Assembly: GCA_003342895.1 (NCBI GenBank)
Contig: PTFA01000050.1
Coordinates: 2,284,560 to 2,348,559 of the forward strand
Direction: 5' to 3'
Length of the DNA: 64,000 bases
Source of the DNA: Casuarius casuarius
Lineage: Eukaryota > Chordata > Aves > Casuariiformes > Casuariidae
The number at the start of each line of letters is the position of its first letter. Position 1 is the stretch's first letter. The notes below the pieces were generated by a model. The model worked only from the letters and a program-made list of their open reading frames with translations, was not told the origin of the DNA and ran no database searches. Of the stretch, positions 39,401 through 51,504 are shown piece by piece. A program made the position numbers and the translations under genes.

Positions 39401-40249
39401 TGACAATTTCTTATCCACTGCTGTCAGAAAAAGAATAGCTTAGCAGCTTGGAAACAAATTTCAAACTAAAAGTTCCTTTGAAGTTTGATCTGCTATTCAG
39501 TGAAGCACAGTGTAGAAGAAATAGTAAACATGTCAAGATAAAGGGAGGGAGAAAAGGGAGCAAGAATGGTAGAGCATGAGTGAGATGAGTTGCATTTGCA
39601 TACATATCCTATGTACCTTTTAGGCACAGCTTCTCAAGTACGTGCATAGCCCTGCTGAAATACCCATTTCCTGTTGCTGTAAGGGATTTAAATCTGTGCC
39701 TTAGGATCAGGGAATATACAGTGTCTTGTTGAGGTAACTGTTTAAGATAGAGTTTAATTTTTTGCTTAGTGGGGCATTTTCTGTGACAGAGAATTTTATA
39801 GCAAAATTGTTCCAATACCGTTGAACATTCAGGACTCTTTTTGTAATGTTTAAAGGTTTTTCTCTGATTTTCAATTTAAACTTTACAAATTTTAAATGAT
39901 AATAAAACAATTTAAAGTAATTCTGAGACAAAAACCCAGTGACATCAGAACACAAGGCATCAACGTCTACATGCTCTGTTCCAATTTTTTCAAATGCATT
40001 TTCAGCAAAATCAAGCATGTCACCATGAAAGGTTTCATGTTTTACAAACAGTGTTTTCCTAATAGGAAAATATCCAAATAAAACATTTTGACCTGGTCTA
40101 ATAATCACAAATTAACTGGGCTAAACAAACAATAGCTTGCTAAATCCTGCGAGCCCAATCTTGCCAGTCAGCTCCCTGCAGGACTCTCCCTCATATCAAC
40201 AAGTTTGTGGAATCAGGCCCTCTATTTGGATCAATGCTCATCCCTTCAG
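36476..40249. other. Gene-desert segment, no gene seen
   Basis: Non-coding. It contains a pyrimidine run (cctccctccctcactctctctc, about 36,546-36,570) and the A26 tract described separately. Nothing else stands out. Confidence 0.6.
36918..36943. repeat. A26 homopolymer
   Basis: Twenty-six A, the longest homopolymer in the window, flanked by TGGAGTT upstream and AACTCCA downstream, a 7-bp inverted pair. No retroelement body is evident. Confidence 0.85.
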
Positions 40250-40450
40250 GCAGAGCTAATTGACTAATTCAATCACACTAGCTATTTAATTAATAAGGAA
40301 GGCCAAAATTCCACATGAGTTGGAAGGATGAAGAGCCCAGGAATGACCCTTGATAATAATAAAAGATAATTACAACCAAGAATTGCGTTATTCAGACTTT
40401 GTTATTGACATGATAAGCACTGCCATATGCCATGCAAGCTGTGATGTGCA
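40250..40450. promoter_or_regulatory. Candidate conserved non-coding element
   Basis: Dense TAAT-type homeodomain cores (gctaattgactaattcaatc, atttaattaataagg, gataattacaacc) with no simple-repeat structure. The texture resembles vertebrate developmental enhancers; conservation is not testable here. Confidence 0.28.
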
Positions 40451-43400
40451 CCCTGGTGATCCTAGGTATAACAAAAGATCCTGGGTATAACTGCTTGCTT
40501 ATTCCAGTACAAATGAGACTTTTCTGGCAAAAGATTAAACACTATATTTAAAATCAGAAAAAAAGAAACTCTCCAGCAGTAATGATGGAGCAGCAGTTTG
40601 GCCACTTCATTGCCTGTATTCAGGTAGGGCAGTAATACTTCTAAGATCAAAGATTCATTTTTCTATGTATAAAGATCAAGTTCCAAGGCAGGAGGGATTT
40701 GAATTACCCAACCCAGCTCCAGAGAAATAGTGGGCTGAAGAGGTGCAGAGCCACCTCAGCTGGTGAAGGCAACTAGAACTGAATGCCCCAAACACTGGAG
40801 AGCACAGTCTAGCAACCCAAGTCCTGAGTGAGGGCACGGGGGTGCTGTGCAGAAAAGAACAAAAATAATTTTTATACAACAAAAATAGATGCTTGTATGG
40901 AAAATTGCCAGGTTTTCTTGCAAAAACAAGCAAATCCTGAAAACAAGAACTATTAGGAAATAGGAAGGGAACTACACTGATTTTGAAAGCAAATTCCCAA
41001 AATGTAAAAGAGAAATGTCTACAAGAATGGAGAACTTCTACAGAAATTTTGGTCTTATTTTTAATATATGGGGTAGAAGCATCTGTTGATCCCACTGAAG
41101 CAAAGCCTAAAAGTTCCCCAAAAGAAACTGGGCATGAATAAGAGTGACAAGAGCAGGTCATTCGTGACACCACTTACCTTACAATTCCTTCAGTAAATTA
41201 TATGCTAACTTTGAAAGACAAACTAAACTGATGGGAACGAGACTTAGAAGATGAAGATTTGGGCTTAATTTTTGGTTCTGCCCCAAACTCCTTGTGAACC
41301 TAGGGCAAGTTGGGTGTAGCAGTAGATCCATTTCTTTCTCCCATGCTTTGTCTTACCTATTCAGACTATAAATTCCTGAAGGTGGGGACCATATCTTCAG
41401 GTGGGCATAGCACAGAAAGTCCCCAATCTCATTAGGGTTTCTTAGGCAAAATTAAAAAATTAATTTATAAAATCTTCCCCAATTTGCTAAAGAGTTCCTG
41501 AATTTTATTGCTTATTAAAAGCCTGAATCTGAGAAGCCGATGTATTTGATTTGTAATGAATGTAACTCTTCAGTAAGATCACAGCTGCAATGTTACAGAA
41601 TCAGTCATGTAAAGAATAGTCCCTGCAAGAAAACCTGCCTGCTCTTTTTTCTCTTTAACCTCAATAGAGCAGTTCTTTTGTTAATTACAGTTACTGCACA
41701 CTGTGATATTGAAGTGCTCTGTTCTCAAACATATTCTTATTTATTTTAGTCCTTTTTTTCCCAGGTAATGAAATGTCAGAACCCTACTTTTTCTGGTTTT
41801 GTAGTATGTTGATCAAAGTGACCTTTGCTTTGCGGCAGACACAAATCAATATAGCGCTCTGCAGTATTTGACAGATAAAGGTGCAACATATAATAAATGG
41901 CAATCACTGACGAGGAGAGCAAGAAAATACCTGCCAACTTCAGTTCATACCAGCAATTTTCAGACAATGCCACATGTTATGTTCAAAGTAAAATTCATTT
42001 GTCCATCTAATAACAGAGATGGGGGATATTAAAGGACTCAGTTTTGTTAAAGAAATGTTTCATCTCACAGTAATAATTCAGAGTCCAGTCAGGGTCTACA
42101 GTGGTTGGCTGCAAGTAAAGTTATTACATTTTGAAGACAGGTTAGAAGAACAATTTTCCTCACTGTAAAGGAAAGGGGGGGAGGGAACTTTTACCAAAGA
42201 AATGAAACAGTAATTATATATACACATACAAACACAGCCTCTCATTCTTTCTCACATATACATGGACACACACAAAAAAATTCCAAAGCTGCCCTCTAGT
42301 AGCCCTGCAGTATATTGTTTCCCAAGCCTGTTCATAAATTATGTGCAAATGTACCCCATTTTTTATTTAAATGTTTAATTGCAAGTAGTATCTGCAAAAT
42401 ATCGGCCAGTGATTTGAAGTCAAGGGGCAGCTTCAGCTGTCTGTGTGCGCTAAGGATGAATTTCTCTTTTACTGTGGCTCGATGTTTTATTCTCAGTAAC
42501 TCAAACTGAACGTAAGAGTTTTGTCCAAATAGTGAGCAAAACTTGATTTTACCCACTCTGATGAGCTGTGCTAAACCTTGTCAAAGATGGTGGCCGAGCA
42601 GCTGTTTTTCACAGCACAAACACAGGCGAGCCGCCCCGCAGAGCAGACTCATGGCAAAGCATGAGGGAAGCTGAACTGCGCGACCCAAACCGTTTCCCAG
42701 GGTGGAAAGTGAACGTGGGCTTGGGGCCTTTGAGTGCGTTTAGCCTCTGTGAGAGAGGCAGCAGAAATGAGGGCATCTGTCCTACATGGGTGTAGTTCTG
42801 TGTGCTTCCTTGAGTGTCTAATCCTGTCAGATGACCTTTAGTTCTGAGCCTGTTTTTCATTCCTTCTTTACTAAAACATGAGTGTCTGTCCATCAAATGA
42901 TGCAAAGAAAATCCTGCTGGTGGGGACCTCAGCTGAACGTGTTCTACCTTGTTTGGGCACCCAGAAAGCATTTGCATTTTCTTCTTTTCATAGGAGACTA
43001 TATGTTATTTGTCCATGTTATTACTGAAGGGCCTTTTTATCTATCTCTTGTTCCTAATATGTGTAACCCTACAACCTGCATTAGAGTACTTCTCATTTTC
43101 ACAACTACTTTTTAAGAACCTATTGACGTACTTCAGGCAGAAGAGGCCAACTCACAAGACATTTGTGGCCGATAAGTGCCATTTGATGTGGCCCACTGAA
43201 GACATGTACCTAATTTATGACAGCCTGTGCTTTGGTTCCACAACGTCTGTCATGTACATGCAGTGCAGGGTGTACCAGCTAGTGCACTGTACCTCCCTTG
43301 TGCAAAATCTAAGACTGCATAGGGTATATTAACTTTTGATTATGGCTGTCAGGCCATGACCATTTCCTAGTACAGTTCAGGGCTTATGGTCCAATTTATT

Positions 43401-44479
43401 GGTGTAGCTTATAGTTTAGTCTGAAACTAAAAAAACAGCAAATGCTCCAAACAGGAGGATAATTATTTCATTGCAAACACAATGCCATTTCAACATGATG
43501 ACCAGACCATGGTATCTTGCATCAACATGCAATGATGATAGGCCTAGAGAATAAATAAAACACCCAAAATAAGGGTTGCAGTCTTTCAGAGCTGCATCAG
43601 ATTCTTTTGAATTTAGTGAGCTTTCCATTGCTCATCCTGCTCCTTTTCCTTGTCTTTATATAGATAGTCTGTACTGCTTCTACTCAGTCTTGCTGGTTCT
43701 ACTATGACCTGTTCAACATAAGACAATTCATACAGCGCATATAATACTATACAAGTGAGAATTTATCTCTCTCTGCTTACTGCTGTGCTATTTGTTGCAC
43801 TATTTTCTCACTCTTCCTTCATGAAAATTTGGTTTACTTTTGCTTTTTTTTGACAAAATATTGAACAGAGAACAGATGTTTTGTGTCATTTGTCCACAAT
43901 AATGTCAGACTTCTTCCAGAGTTGCTGAATGTATGATTAACTTTAAACTGATCCTACCTCTGTGTATCATTTTTCCTTTGTCCTGCCTGCATTAAACTGT
44001 ACCCGTCATTACCTGTGAAATATCATGTAGCCTAGTTTGTGTTAACTCATTCTGAATTTCTCACACTATCAAGCTTGTGCCAGACTATTATTTCTTTAAT
44101 CATTATACATTTTGCCACTCAATAATTTACTGCACCCCAATCACTAACAATAGTGTCCTGTAAGGAACTGTTAACAGCTTTTGACCTCTCCAGCCTGGGA
44201 AACGTTGTTATACATTTCAGCAAAACTTTTTTCATCACAGTACATCCCTTTTATTCAAAATTACTATAGCAAAACAACATCCAACCTTAAGAGGATGAAC
44301 TTGGTATGTTTCCGTAATTCCCAATCACCTGCAAACATGACAAACTCTAATAACTTAGGGTGAAGCATTTCTCTGACTAGTCAAGTGTGGGTTTGGGGGA
44401 GGAGGAGATGCAGGACTGGGGTGGAGGAAGAGTCTCTAAACATCATAAACTTGCTGAGGGGATTGTCACCCCAACTGGC
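40451..44479. other. Gene-desert segment, no gene seen
   Basis: Mostly AT-rich. The longest open frame of the window (165 codons, minus, 40,676-41,173) has a Ser/Phe/Leu-rich translation with no recognisable domain. A GC-richer patch at 42,560-42,790 is listed separately. A run of six G lies near 42,175. Confidence 0.55.
42560..42790 (+). other. GC-richer patch with a YY1-like motif
   Basis: aagatggtggccgag at 42,584-42,598 is close to the YY1 core AAGATGGCGGC, which often lies just inside transcription starts. It is followed by several CpGs (gcgagccgccccgc, ctgcgcgacc). A 75-codon frame (42,568-42,795) is unrecognised. It may be a weak non-coding promoter; one base differs from the YY1 core. 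Confidence 0.25.
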
Positions 44480-45180
44480 AAATGCTCAACTGCAAGCAAC
44501 AGATTTATTACCTGACATAATTAATTGCCTAGATAGTGACATTTCCCATATTATAGACAATCGTGAATTATGAGCCCAGCTGCTAGCCTTCTCATTCACT
44601 GAAATCGGTTGATAAATATGTTTATTCGAGGTCAGCTTGGCCTCATCCATTAGAAATATTGTTTTTCTAAACATTACATTGATTTAATTTACCTCTAATC
44701 AATTTAAAATGGTTCTGACAATTAACAAAAGCTTCAAATATGACCTTAAAGTAATAGGATTCATTAGCTATGTTTAGGATTAAACTTATCCTAATAGGGC
44801 TATTTTTCTTCTGAGGGCATGTAGTAGGCCGACTGGTGGTCAGTCAAAATGAAATCAATTATTATAAATTATACAGTTTGGGTTGATTATGTCGTGCCTG
44901 ATAATTTGTACAAATAAGGACCTCAAACAATAGAAGCCATTTATTAATAACTATCTGTATCCCAACCTGTATCACACTTTATGTTACAGCTGCAGGATCA
45001 TCTGTTACCCATGAAGTATTATATTCTCTACTGCTAGGCATATATGCTAATTAAACCCATAATTAATTGTAACAGTTATAGTTAAAGTCAAAACGCTGAC
45101 AGCCTTTTTGGCCTATTATTCATGGTAATCAACTGATTCAAAAGGCAATGTAATCAACAATTCCTGCACTAGCCAGGGGA
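44480..45180. promoter_or_regulatory. Best candidate conserved non-coding element of the desert
   Basis: About 700 bp of repeat-free, AT-rich sequence packed with homeodomain-type cores: gctaattaaacccataattaattg (two sites in one stretch, about 45,047-45,070), catttattaataac, gaaatcaattatt, attagctatg. A GGATTA (Otx/Pitx-type) core sits within a perfect 7-bp inverted repeat, TTAGGAT at 44,774-44,780 against ATCCTAA at 44,788-44,794. Such composition is typical of developmental enhancers near SALL-family genes, but activity and conservation are inference. Confidence 0.4.
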
Positions 45181-45751
45181 TCATAATACAACGACAGCAC
45201 CAGTGACAGCTGGCACCCACAGGTCTTTGGATACAATAGGAAATATAAACCCCTAGAACTGAAATGCTTCAGCATGAAGAGTGCCTATTGTTTTTCTGAG
45301 ACAAAATACAAGGATAAGTTGTGTTTAAGAACTGAATCCCTAATGCAATGGTTAACAGAAATGCACAAGAGCCATGCTCCAGGAAATATGCCCTGCCTTC
45401 CCCAATAGCTGGGCTCTGTAACAGCAGATCCAAAGATTCAGTACCACTACTCAGTGTCTTCTGGTTAGAAGACTTCACAGATCCCTCCACCTGCAGCGGG
45501 GCTCTCTCGGATTAGGCAAGAGAGTTCTGGAGAGGGTTTGTGTAATTCAAGAGCAGGTTTTATTTGCTTTGTTCTCGTTGAATGCCTGGCTGCTGAAAGG
45601 TGGACAGTGCCCAGAAGGCACGTGCTTTGTCTGGGTATTTGCTTAGGAAGCAGGAGAGGAGCATTAGGCTGTGCAGGAGACATCACATTTCCAACACACA
45701 TCTGGCTGTACATCAGCCTTTGAACTTGTGGGAAATTCCCCTTGTTTTGTT
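45181..45751. other. Intergenic, no gene seen
   Basis: Non-coding. The open frames that cross into the CA array next to it owe their length to the repeat. Confidence 0.55.
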
Positions 45752-45768
45752 CTTGGACACAGTGGTGG

Positions 45769-45812
<44 letters not shown>

Positions 45813-45836
45813 GACACAGTGGTGGATTACACACGC
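45752..45836. repeat. Two copies of a 57-bp-period unit flanking a (CA)n array
   Basis: cttggacacagtggtggatt followed by acacac begins at 45,752 and again at 45,809, the two copies separated by the (CA)n run (about 45,772-45,808). The copies are identical over the first 27 bases and diverge where the second CA run gains G (acgcacgc). This is best read as a recent duplication of unit plus microsatellite. Confidence 0.9.
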
Positions 45837-45862
45837 ACGCTATGGCTTTTGCGTGTCCCTGA

Positions 45863-46075
45863 CATAGCAGCCCTGAGCGGATAGGGTGGAGGGAGAGGAA
45901 GAAGAAGGGGACAGTCTGGGCCATCATCAGCAAGGATCCCACCAATACCCTGCTGGATCTGAAGCAGGCCTTCCGCATGGGCACAGTTTAGGATGCCTAC
46001 ACCATGGCCATAGCTCTTCAGCAGCCCACCAAGAGTGGAAGAGGGAGTAAAGGCAGACTCTGTTGCCACTTTTAG
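45863..46075 (+). pseudogene. Codon-like block with one internal TAG; possible retrocopy or decayed exon, protein not recognised
   Basis: After a TGA at 45,860-45,862 the frame stays open for 42 codons to a TAG (45,989-45,991), then for 27 more codons to a TAG at 46,073-46,075. The reading looks protein-like: KKKGTVWAIISKDPTNTLLD, then LKQAFRMGTV, stop, DAYTMAIALQQPTKSG. Third positions are mostly G or C (gcc atc atc agc aag ... ctg ctg gat ctg aag cag gcc ttc cgc), unlike the AT-rich flanks. There is no obvious splice pair or start codon. About 450 bp downstream, AATAAA motifs and a (TAAAA)n run (46,528-46,550) could mark a retroposed mRNA end, though that link is weak. The minus strand is also open (80 codons), so base composition alone may explain it. 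Confidence 0.33.
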
Positions 46076-49000
46076 CTCTCACACTTTGCAGTCCAGATGA
46101 GGTGCAAGGCCAGACAAGCTATCCGAATCTGCAGCATGCACTGGGTAAATGTCTCTACGCCAGTCCCTTCATGCTTTCTTCATCAATTAAAGCCAATCTT
46201 GTTATCAGCCATTGCACATGGCCTCAGAGCATAATCTCTTTCTGAGTCTTGCCTTCTTTACTCAGGCATGCTTATGGCCCATAGCACCACTAAACTACCA
46301 AGTTTTATATACACAGTCAGCTTCAGATGTGCTGCTTTTTGAACAAGGTTAGCCATTAGTTTCATTTTTAAGATTTACACTGTCCGTTACAGAGATGCCC
46401 ATCAAAGCCTGTAACATAAAAATTTATGGGCATCACAAAGAAATTGTTATTGTTAGAGCTCATATACAATGTGTGCCCTTAGTGACACATTTTTAAATAA
46501 AATATATTGTACTAGTGATTTCTAATGCTTAAAATAAAATAAAATAATAATCAACTTTTAGCTGCAGTTTCCCCCTGGTTATTGAGCTGAACTTAATGAC
46601 TGGCTGAAAAGTATTTGTCAACACAACAGCTGGAGAGCAACACTTTCTTGTAGCTTTATGTCACAGCATATGCCAGCCACTCAGAACATGTGATAATTCA
46701 ACTGGAGCTGGTACTACAATAGCAGATGGGTTGAAGCATTGTTATTCTCACTCTAGCTCCCAGCCCTTGAGGGATCACTAAATAAAATCAAAGCAGATGG
46801 ACCATTACAAGCTCATTTGTGTTCACTACAAGCACCTCAACCTCCAGTTGTGATATACTGCACCTTTGTATAAAATGACATGTATGGTAACATGACCTAA
46901 TGAAAATAGCATCAGACTTGGCAAGTGAGGAATGAGGCTGGGAAATATGCACAGATCTATTTATCACTGAGTTCTTACCTTGCAGAAAGGGTTCATTTTT
47001 TTCCCCCTCGCTCCATGTTTATCATTTTATTTCTATCCATGTTTAGCTTTAAATTTCCGCACACTTGTTGCAAGAACTAAAAGAGTCGGCCGTGATTCTG
47101 GCTGTAGACGGTCTAGCAGGTTTCCTGGCCTCTGCAGGGATAGGACCCATGCTGCTAACCACAGTGCAAAGCTGTTGTTACTCACCCATTTCTACACTGT
47201 TGATAAATATATTATTCTGGGTCTCCCTCAAGTGGCAAGGCTTTGGCCACCCACTGAAACCAGTATCTGTGGGGTTCAGGGCTTCTGCCTGCATTTCTCA
47301 GCCTCCTTGTATGGTGAGGTCTTTCACAAGTCTGCAGTGTTGCTCTTCTGTGGGTTTGGCATAAAATTAATTGCTCCACGAAGCGCCAAGATTCTTGACT
47401 GTGAGGCCAGAGCCAGCATCGCCAACCAAACTGTGGGTGTCTCAGGGCTTGCAAGGTAACAGCATCTGGAGGGCAAAACTTTAATAAAACTATCAGTCGG
47501 TCAGAGAGGGAGCCTTAGCATGCTGCTGGCAAAGCTGGAGGTTGAAAAAATTCTTCATGCCAGCCACAGGGACCCAGCATAAAGTTACAGACACCTAGTA
47601 GCACCTCTTTAAAATGCACGCTTAGGAATATTATGCTAATTTAATGTATTCTGAACTCCTTGTATGGCAATAAACCAGCGATGTCACCTGAAGGCTTTTG
47701 TCCCAGGTTCCCCATCCTGGCTATCACGTTCCAGGTAGCAATGGCAAGATAAGTGAGTGGCAGGGCAGTGAATGGCCCTCTCCACAACCACCTGGACACA
47801 TACACCCACACAAATGTGGCTAATGACCATTCCCAAATGAAATTCCTTTCTAATCTGAGCTTTTCATATCTGCCTGTATCTATTTTTCTGTTTGGTTTTA
47901 AACAGCTTCTGCACACTACCCCAGAGACAGCTGCATCAGTGCTGAACAACGTATACTGTGAACTCATTAAAGGCTTTGGGATTTTTTTTGCCATTGCTTC
48001 CTGTATAAGCAGGTGAAGTGGTAGCAGTCAGTTGGTAAAGTGTTGAGGTTTGGAGAGTTAGATGCTTTTGGATTTATTTGGATGAAAGATCCTATATAAG
48101 ACTATGTATAGTTAGTAAAAAACCTCCATAGGTCGACTGACTGCCATAGGTCCCCATCATGCCAGCTGCTGCTAAATTTTAAAGAGCCAGACAGGTGCAG
48201 CAATGGAAAGCTAAAGAATTGCTTCATTAGGGTTGATAAATACAGTTGAACTTCCGTGACTGGAATGAGCAATTTAAAAAATATCTCATCTAGCCTCCTC
48301 TGTGAAACAGCCTCCTGCTCACTGTTTGAATTGCATAAAAATCATGACTGGCTCAGCTAATACTTCTCACCTTAGCTGGAAACTTCAGGGCAGCAGGACA
48401 TTCTCAAGGGCACAGCTCCCAGGTAGCGTGCTGCATGCGGGTCACGGTCGCGTTCATGGCTCGTTTGTTTGTTCTTCCCAATCATTTTCTGTGAAGTCGT
48501 AGGGACACATCCTCAGCTGTGAGTCAGCATAACCCCATCAGAAGCACTTGCAGGTCAGGTTCACCATCAGCCTTGCATCTTATCTGCTGGCCAGCTTTCC
48601 TGTCAGCAAAACTAATTTGCTAAGATAATTCCGTTTCCTGCCATCTATTACAATAAATCAACCACTGTAGCTTCATTGAAGTCTCTGTTAACTAATGAGC
48701 TGGCCTTGTAATTCTCAGCCAGTATACAAGGGATGGGGAGAAAGAAAACCCTTATTCTTCTAAATATAGGAAAGTTTTAGATCAACAACTCGATGTGTTG
48801 AACAATGCTGCCTCCGCCCCCCAATGGATCATTCTTGCCAGAGTCTGATCAAACTGGGGCAAGAACAGTTAATGGATCACCCATTCCCTTGCAAATAAAG
48901 TTCTCTGCATACTGTGAGCTCATGTGATGGAGCAGACATGCAAGTAAGCACATGCAACCACTGCGGGGGAGCATGAGCTTTCAGAAAAAGGTGGGAGTAA

Positions 49001-50539
49001 AATGGCAAGTGATCCATGGTTGCAGCTAATGAAGAAAGAAAGATGTTCTTATGATAGTTTAACTCTGTGGCACTTCATTTTGAATAGGGAAAAGAGAATG
49101 AAGATAGATAGACTACTAGCAAGAGTGAAACATCCTGGAGCATACCTATTTCAGCAGCAAGACCTTGGAGGCAAAGAAAAGGTATTAAGATCATTCTGCT
49201 TTTTCCTTTTGACAATATCAAACTCCTGAGAACATATCAGTAATGTTATAATTTATATCCATGTTTAAAATTAAAATATATACTAGTTTATATCCTGCTT
49301 ATATTGCTTTGTCCAGGTTTGATATTTATTAATGCTGAATGTTTGGGGTTTTTTTTTTAAAGGAATTTCCATTCCTTACAAAAACCTCAGAATTTCAGCA
49401 TTTTCTTTTGCTTTTCCTGGAGAACAACACTGTTTTCAGAATAGCTCTGCTGGGCTAAAACTCAGGTGTACTGCACTGGTTAGGTTACCAAAGTGAGACA
49501 CTTCAGCAGCACTGTCAGGCTCATTCAGCCAGTCAGAGGCAGAGGAATGTTTAAAAATAACTGCATATTTATCCTCCCCCCCGCCCCCCATCTTTAAATA
49601 TGCAGGGGAAAAGTCACAGAAGAACCGATAATGTGATGATGATAATGAGGCTGAAGAACAGTATTACAGTGCGAACTCATAGCTCTTGGTTTCATTTACA
49701 TGTTTAGCAGCTGGTTGTTTTTCCATCATAGAAATATCATTACATGGCTTGTAAGAAGAGAGGGGAAGTCTGTTCACCTTTGGGCAACTACCTCTGCATT
49801 TATTAATAGTTGTTGCCCATCTCATTATACTTTTAATTGCTGCATTATAATTTATTTATTCATTGATTTATTGTAATACATGGGTAGAAAAAAATTATCT
49901 TTGCAAATTATTTGGTAGGTGGGAAAGCTGCATGGTTAAAGAAAAAACATAGTGTGGTTTGTGAGATACTCTCTCTCTAGTGAATAGCATCTTAACGTCT
50001 GAGGGCTAGCATACAAACTGGTTAGAAACTCTTGTTAGAAAGCAAAGGGGAATCCAGGCAAGCACTATACCATCTCAAAAGAAATTAATATATGTACCTT
50101 ACCTACAGTTTATACTTATGTTACTGGATGGCTCATTTCCTCAAGGAAAGGGGAGAGACAGCTGAACAGGAGTGATAAAATGGATGGGGAGAGAAGAGGA
50201 CTCAAAAATCAGAAAAATAAAGGTAGGAACTTTGCAAAGCATTTGGATAAGTTAGGGCTGACCTTCTGTTAGCATGGCTTTCTTTTTTTTGCAAAGTGAG
50301 TATTTATGTGGCTCCTGCCTGCAGAATTTACTGGTTTTAACTGCCTTGCAGCTGGAGCATAGGCCGGGGCCACTGCCTGGCTCATTGCTGCCTTGCAAAG
50401 GAGATGGCTTTGCAGAGCTGGGCTTTACACAGGGGCAAAATTCATAGAAGGACTCATGGTCATATCTGCCTCAAAAAAGGAGGGAGGGTTTGGTTAGCAA
50501 GTACCTCCCCCCCAGTAATGTAGCTACCACCCAAAGCCA
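46076..50539. other. Gene-desert segment, no gene seen
   Basis: Non-coding. The largest open frames (159 codons plus at 46,980-47,459; 117 codons minus at 47,641-47,994) have no recognisable domains. AT-rich simple sequence occurs at 46,528-46,550 and C-runs near 49,576 and 50,508. Confidence 0.55.
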
Positions 50540-51084
50540 TTAGCTGCCTCCGTGTGAGCTGGCGGTTCCCACTGAGCAGCCCCAAGGGATGGGGTGGGCA
50601 CAGGGCCCAGCCCCCAGCCCGTACCCTTACAACACCGCAGCCTCACCTACCAGCGGAGCATCGCCCCTGGCTGGGGGAGCTGTGGCTTCAGGGCTATCTG
50701 GTCTTCAGCAGGCCAGCATCGACAATACCTGATTAGTAATTGGGGCTGTGAAGATTCGTGCTTACAGGGAGATATAAAAATACACATACGCAGCATACGC
50801 AGCATATTATTTTAGTTTTCAGTTATTAATGCATACAAATACTAGTCACACCAAAAAAAAAATATCCAAATGCTTTCTTCAAATATGCAAAAATTAATGG
50901 TAATAACATCCACTGTCAAATTACTATATCACCAGGTCAATCAGCTGCAAAACTTGGTCGCTAAAAATGGCTTCTTCCCCTCCCCCCCGGCCCATTTTTG
51001 GTAAATGATTTTACTGCACTATAAGCTCAGTTACAGAAGGCATCACGTATATGCCACAGGGCATGGGCAACTGCAGTGCTGCCT

Positions 51085-51255
51085 CTGGCCCAAGGCCGCC
51101 CCTGCCAGCCTGGGGCTTGTCCTGCTGGCGGCCCCCTGCCACGCTGGGGGAGCCCTGCTCGCCCGGCCCTCGCGCTGCTGCCCTGCTCGCGCAGAACCCC
51201 CTGCGGGGCCTCCAGCCGGGCTGCCGGCGGGGACCCGGCACGTGCACATGCCTTT
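51085..51255. promoter_or_regulatory. Short CpG-dense core (orphan CpG-island-like)
   Basis: About 170 bp with a high density of CpG: ggccgcccc, ctggcggcc, gctcgcccggccctcgcgc, gctcgcgcag, gccgggctgccggcggg, acccggcacgtg. It is not at the 5' end of any gene I can see. CpG-dense cores in vertebrates usually mark promoters or poised enhancers. Confidence 0.4.
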
Positions 51256-51504
51256 GCCTTGCGGTTGTCATCCACAGGCACACGCGTGCACACACCTACC
51301 CCTTGATTTAGGGCTCATTCTCTTTGAAAGTAATGGCTTTTCTGAAGGTCACAAAATATGCGTGCACTGATCACAAGCATTTTCTCTAAAAAGCTTTAAT
51401 GGGTTAGTGGTATTTATGAAACCGGCTGCTGACATTGCCAGGTGCCAATGCTGCCACTATGTTCTTGCAGTTCCCTAAACTTCAAGAGACATTTGCAAAG
51501 CATT

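Noticed and set aside
40676..41173. 165-codon minus-strand open frame, the longest in the window
   Set aside because: The translation is Ser/Phe/Leu-rich with no recognisable domain, and an open frame of this length is not unexpected by chance in 64 kb read in six frames.
45465..45984. Open frames with Cys-Val or Thr-His repeats
   Set aside because: They are readings of the (CA)n microsatellite.
46980..47459. 159-codon plus-strand open frame, with 99 codons also open in a second frame
   Set aside because: No domain is recognisable in either frame and no splice or promoter context supports it. Overlapping openness points to composition.
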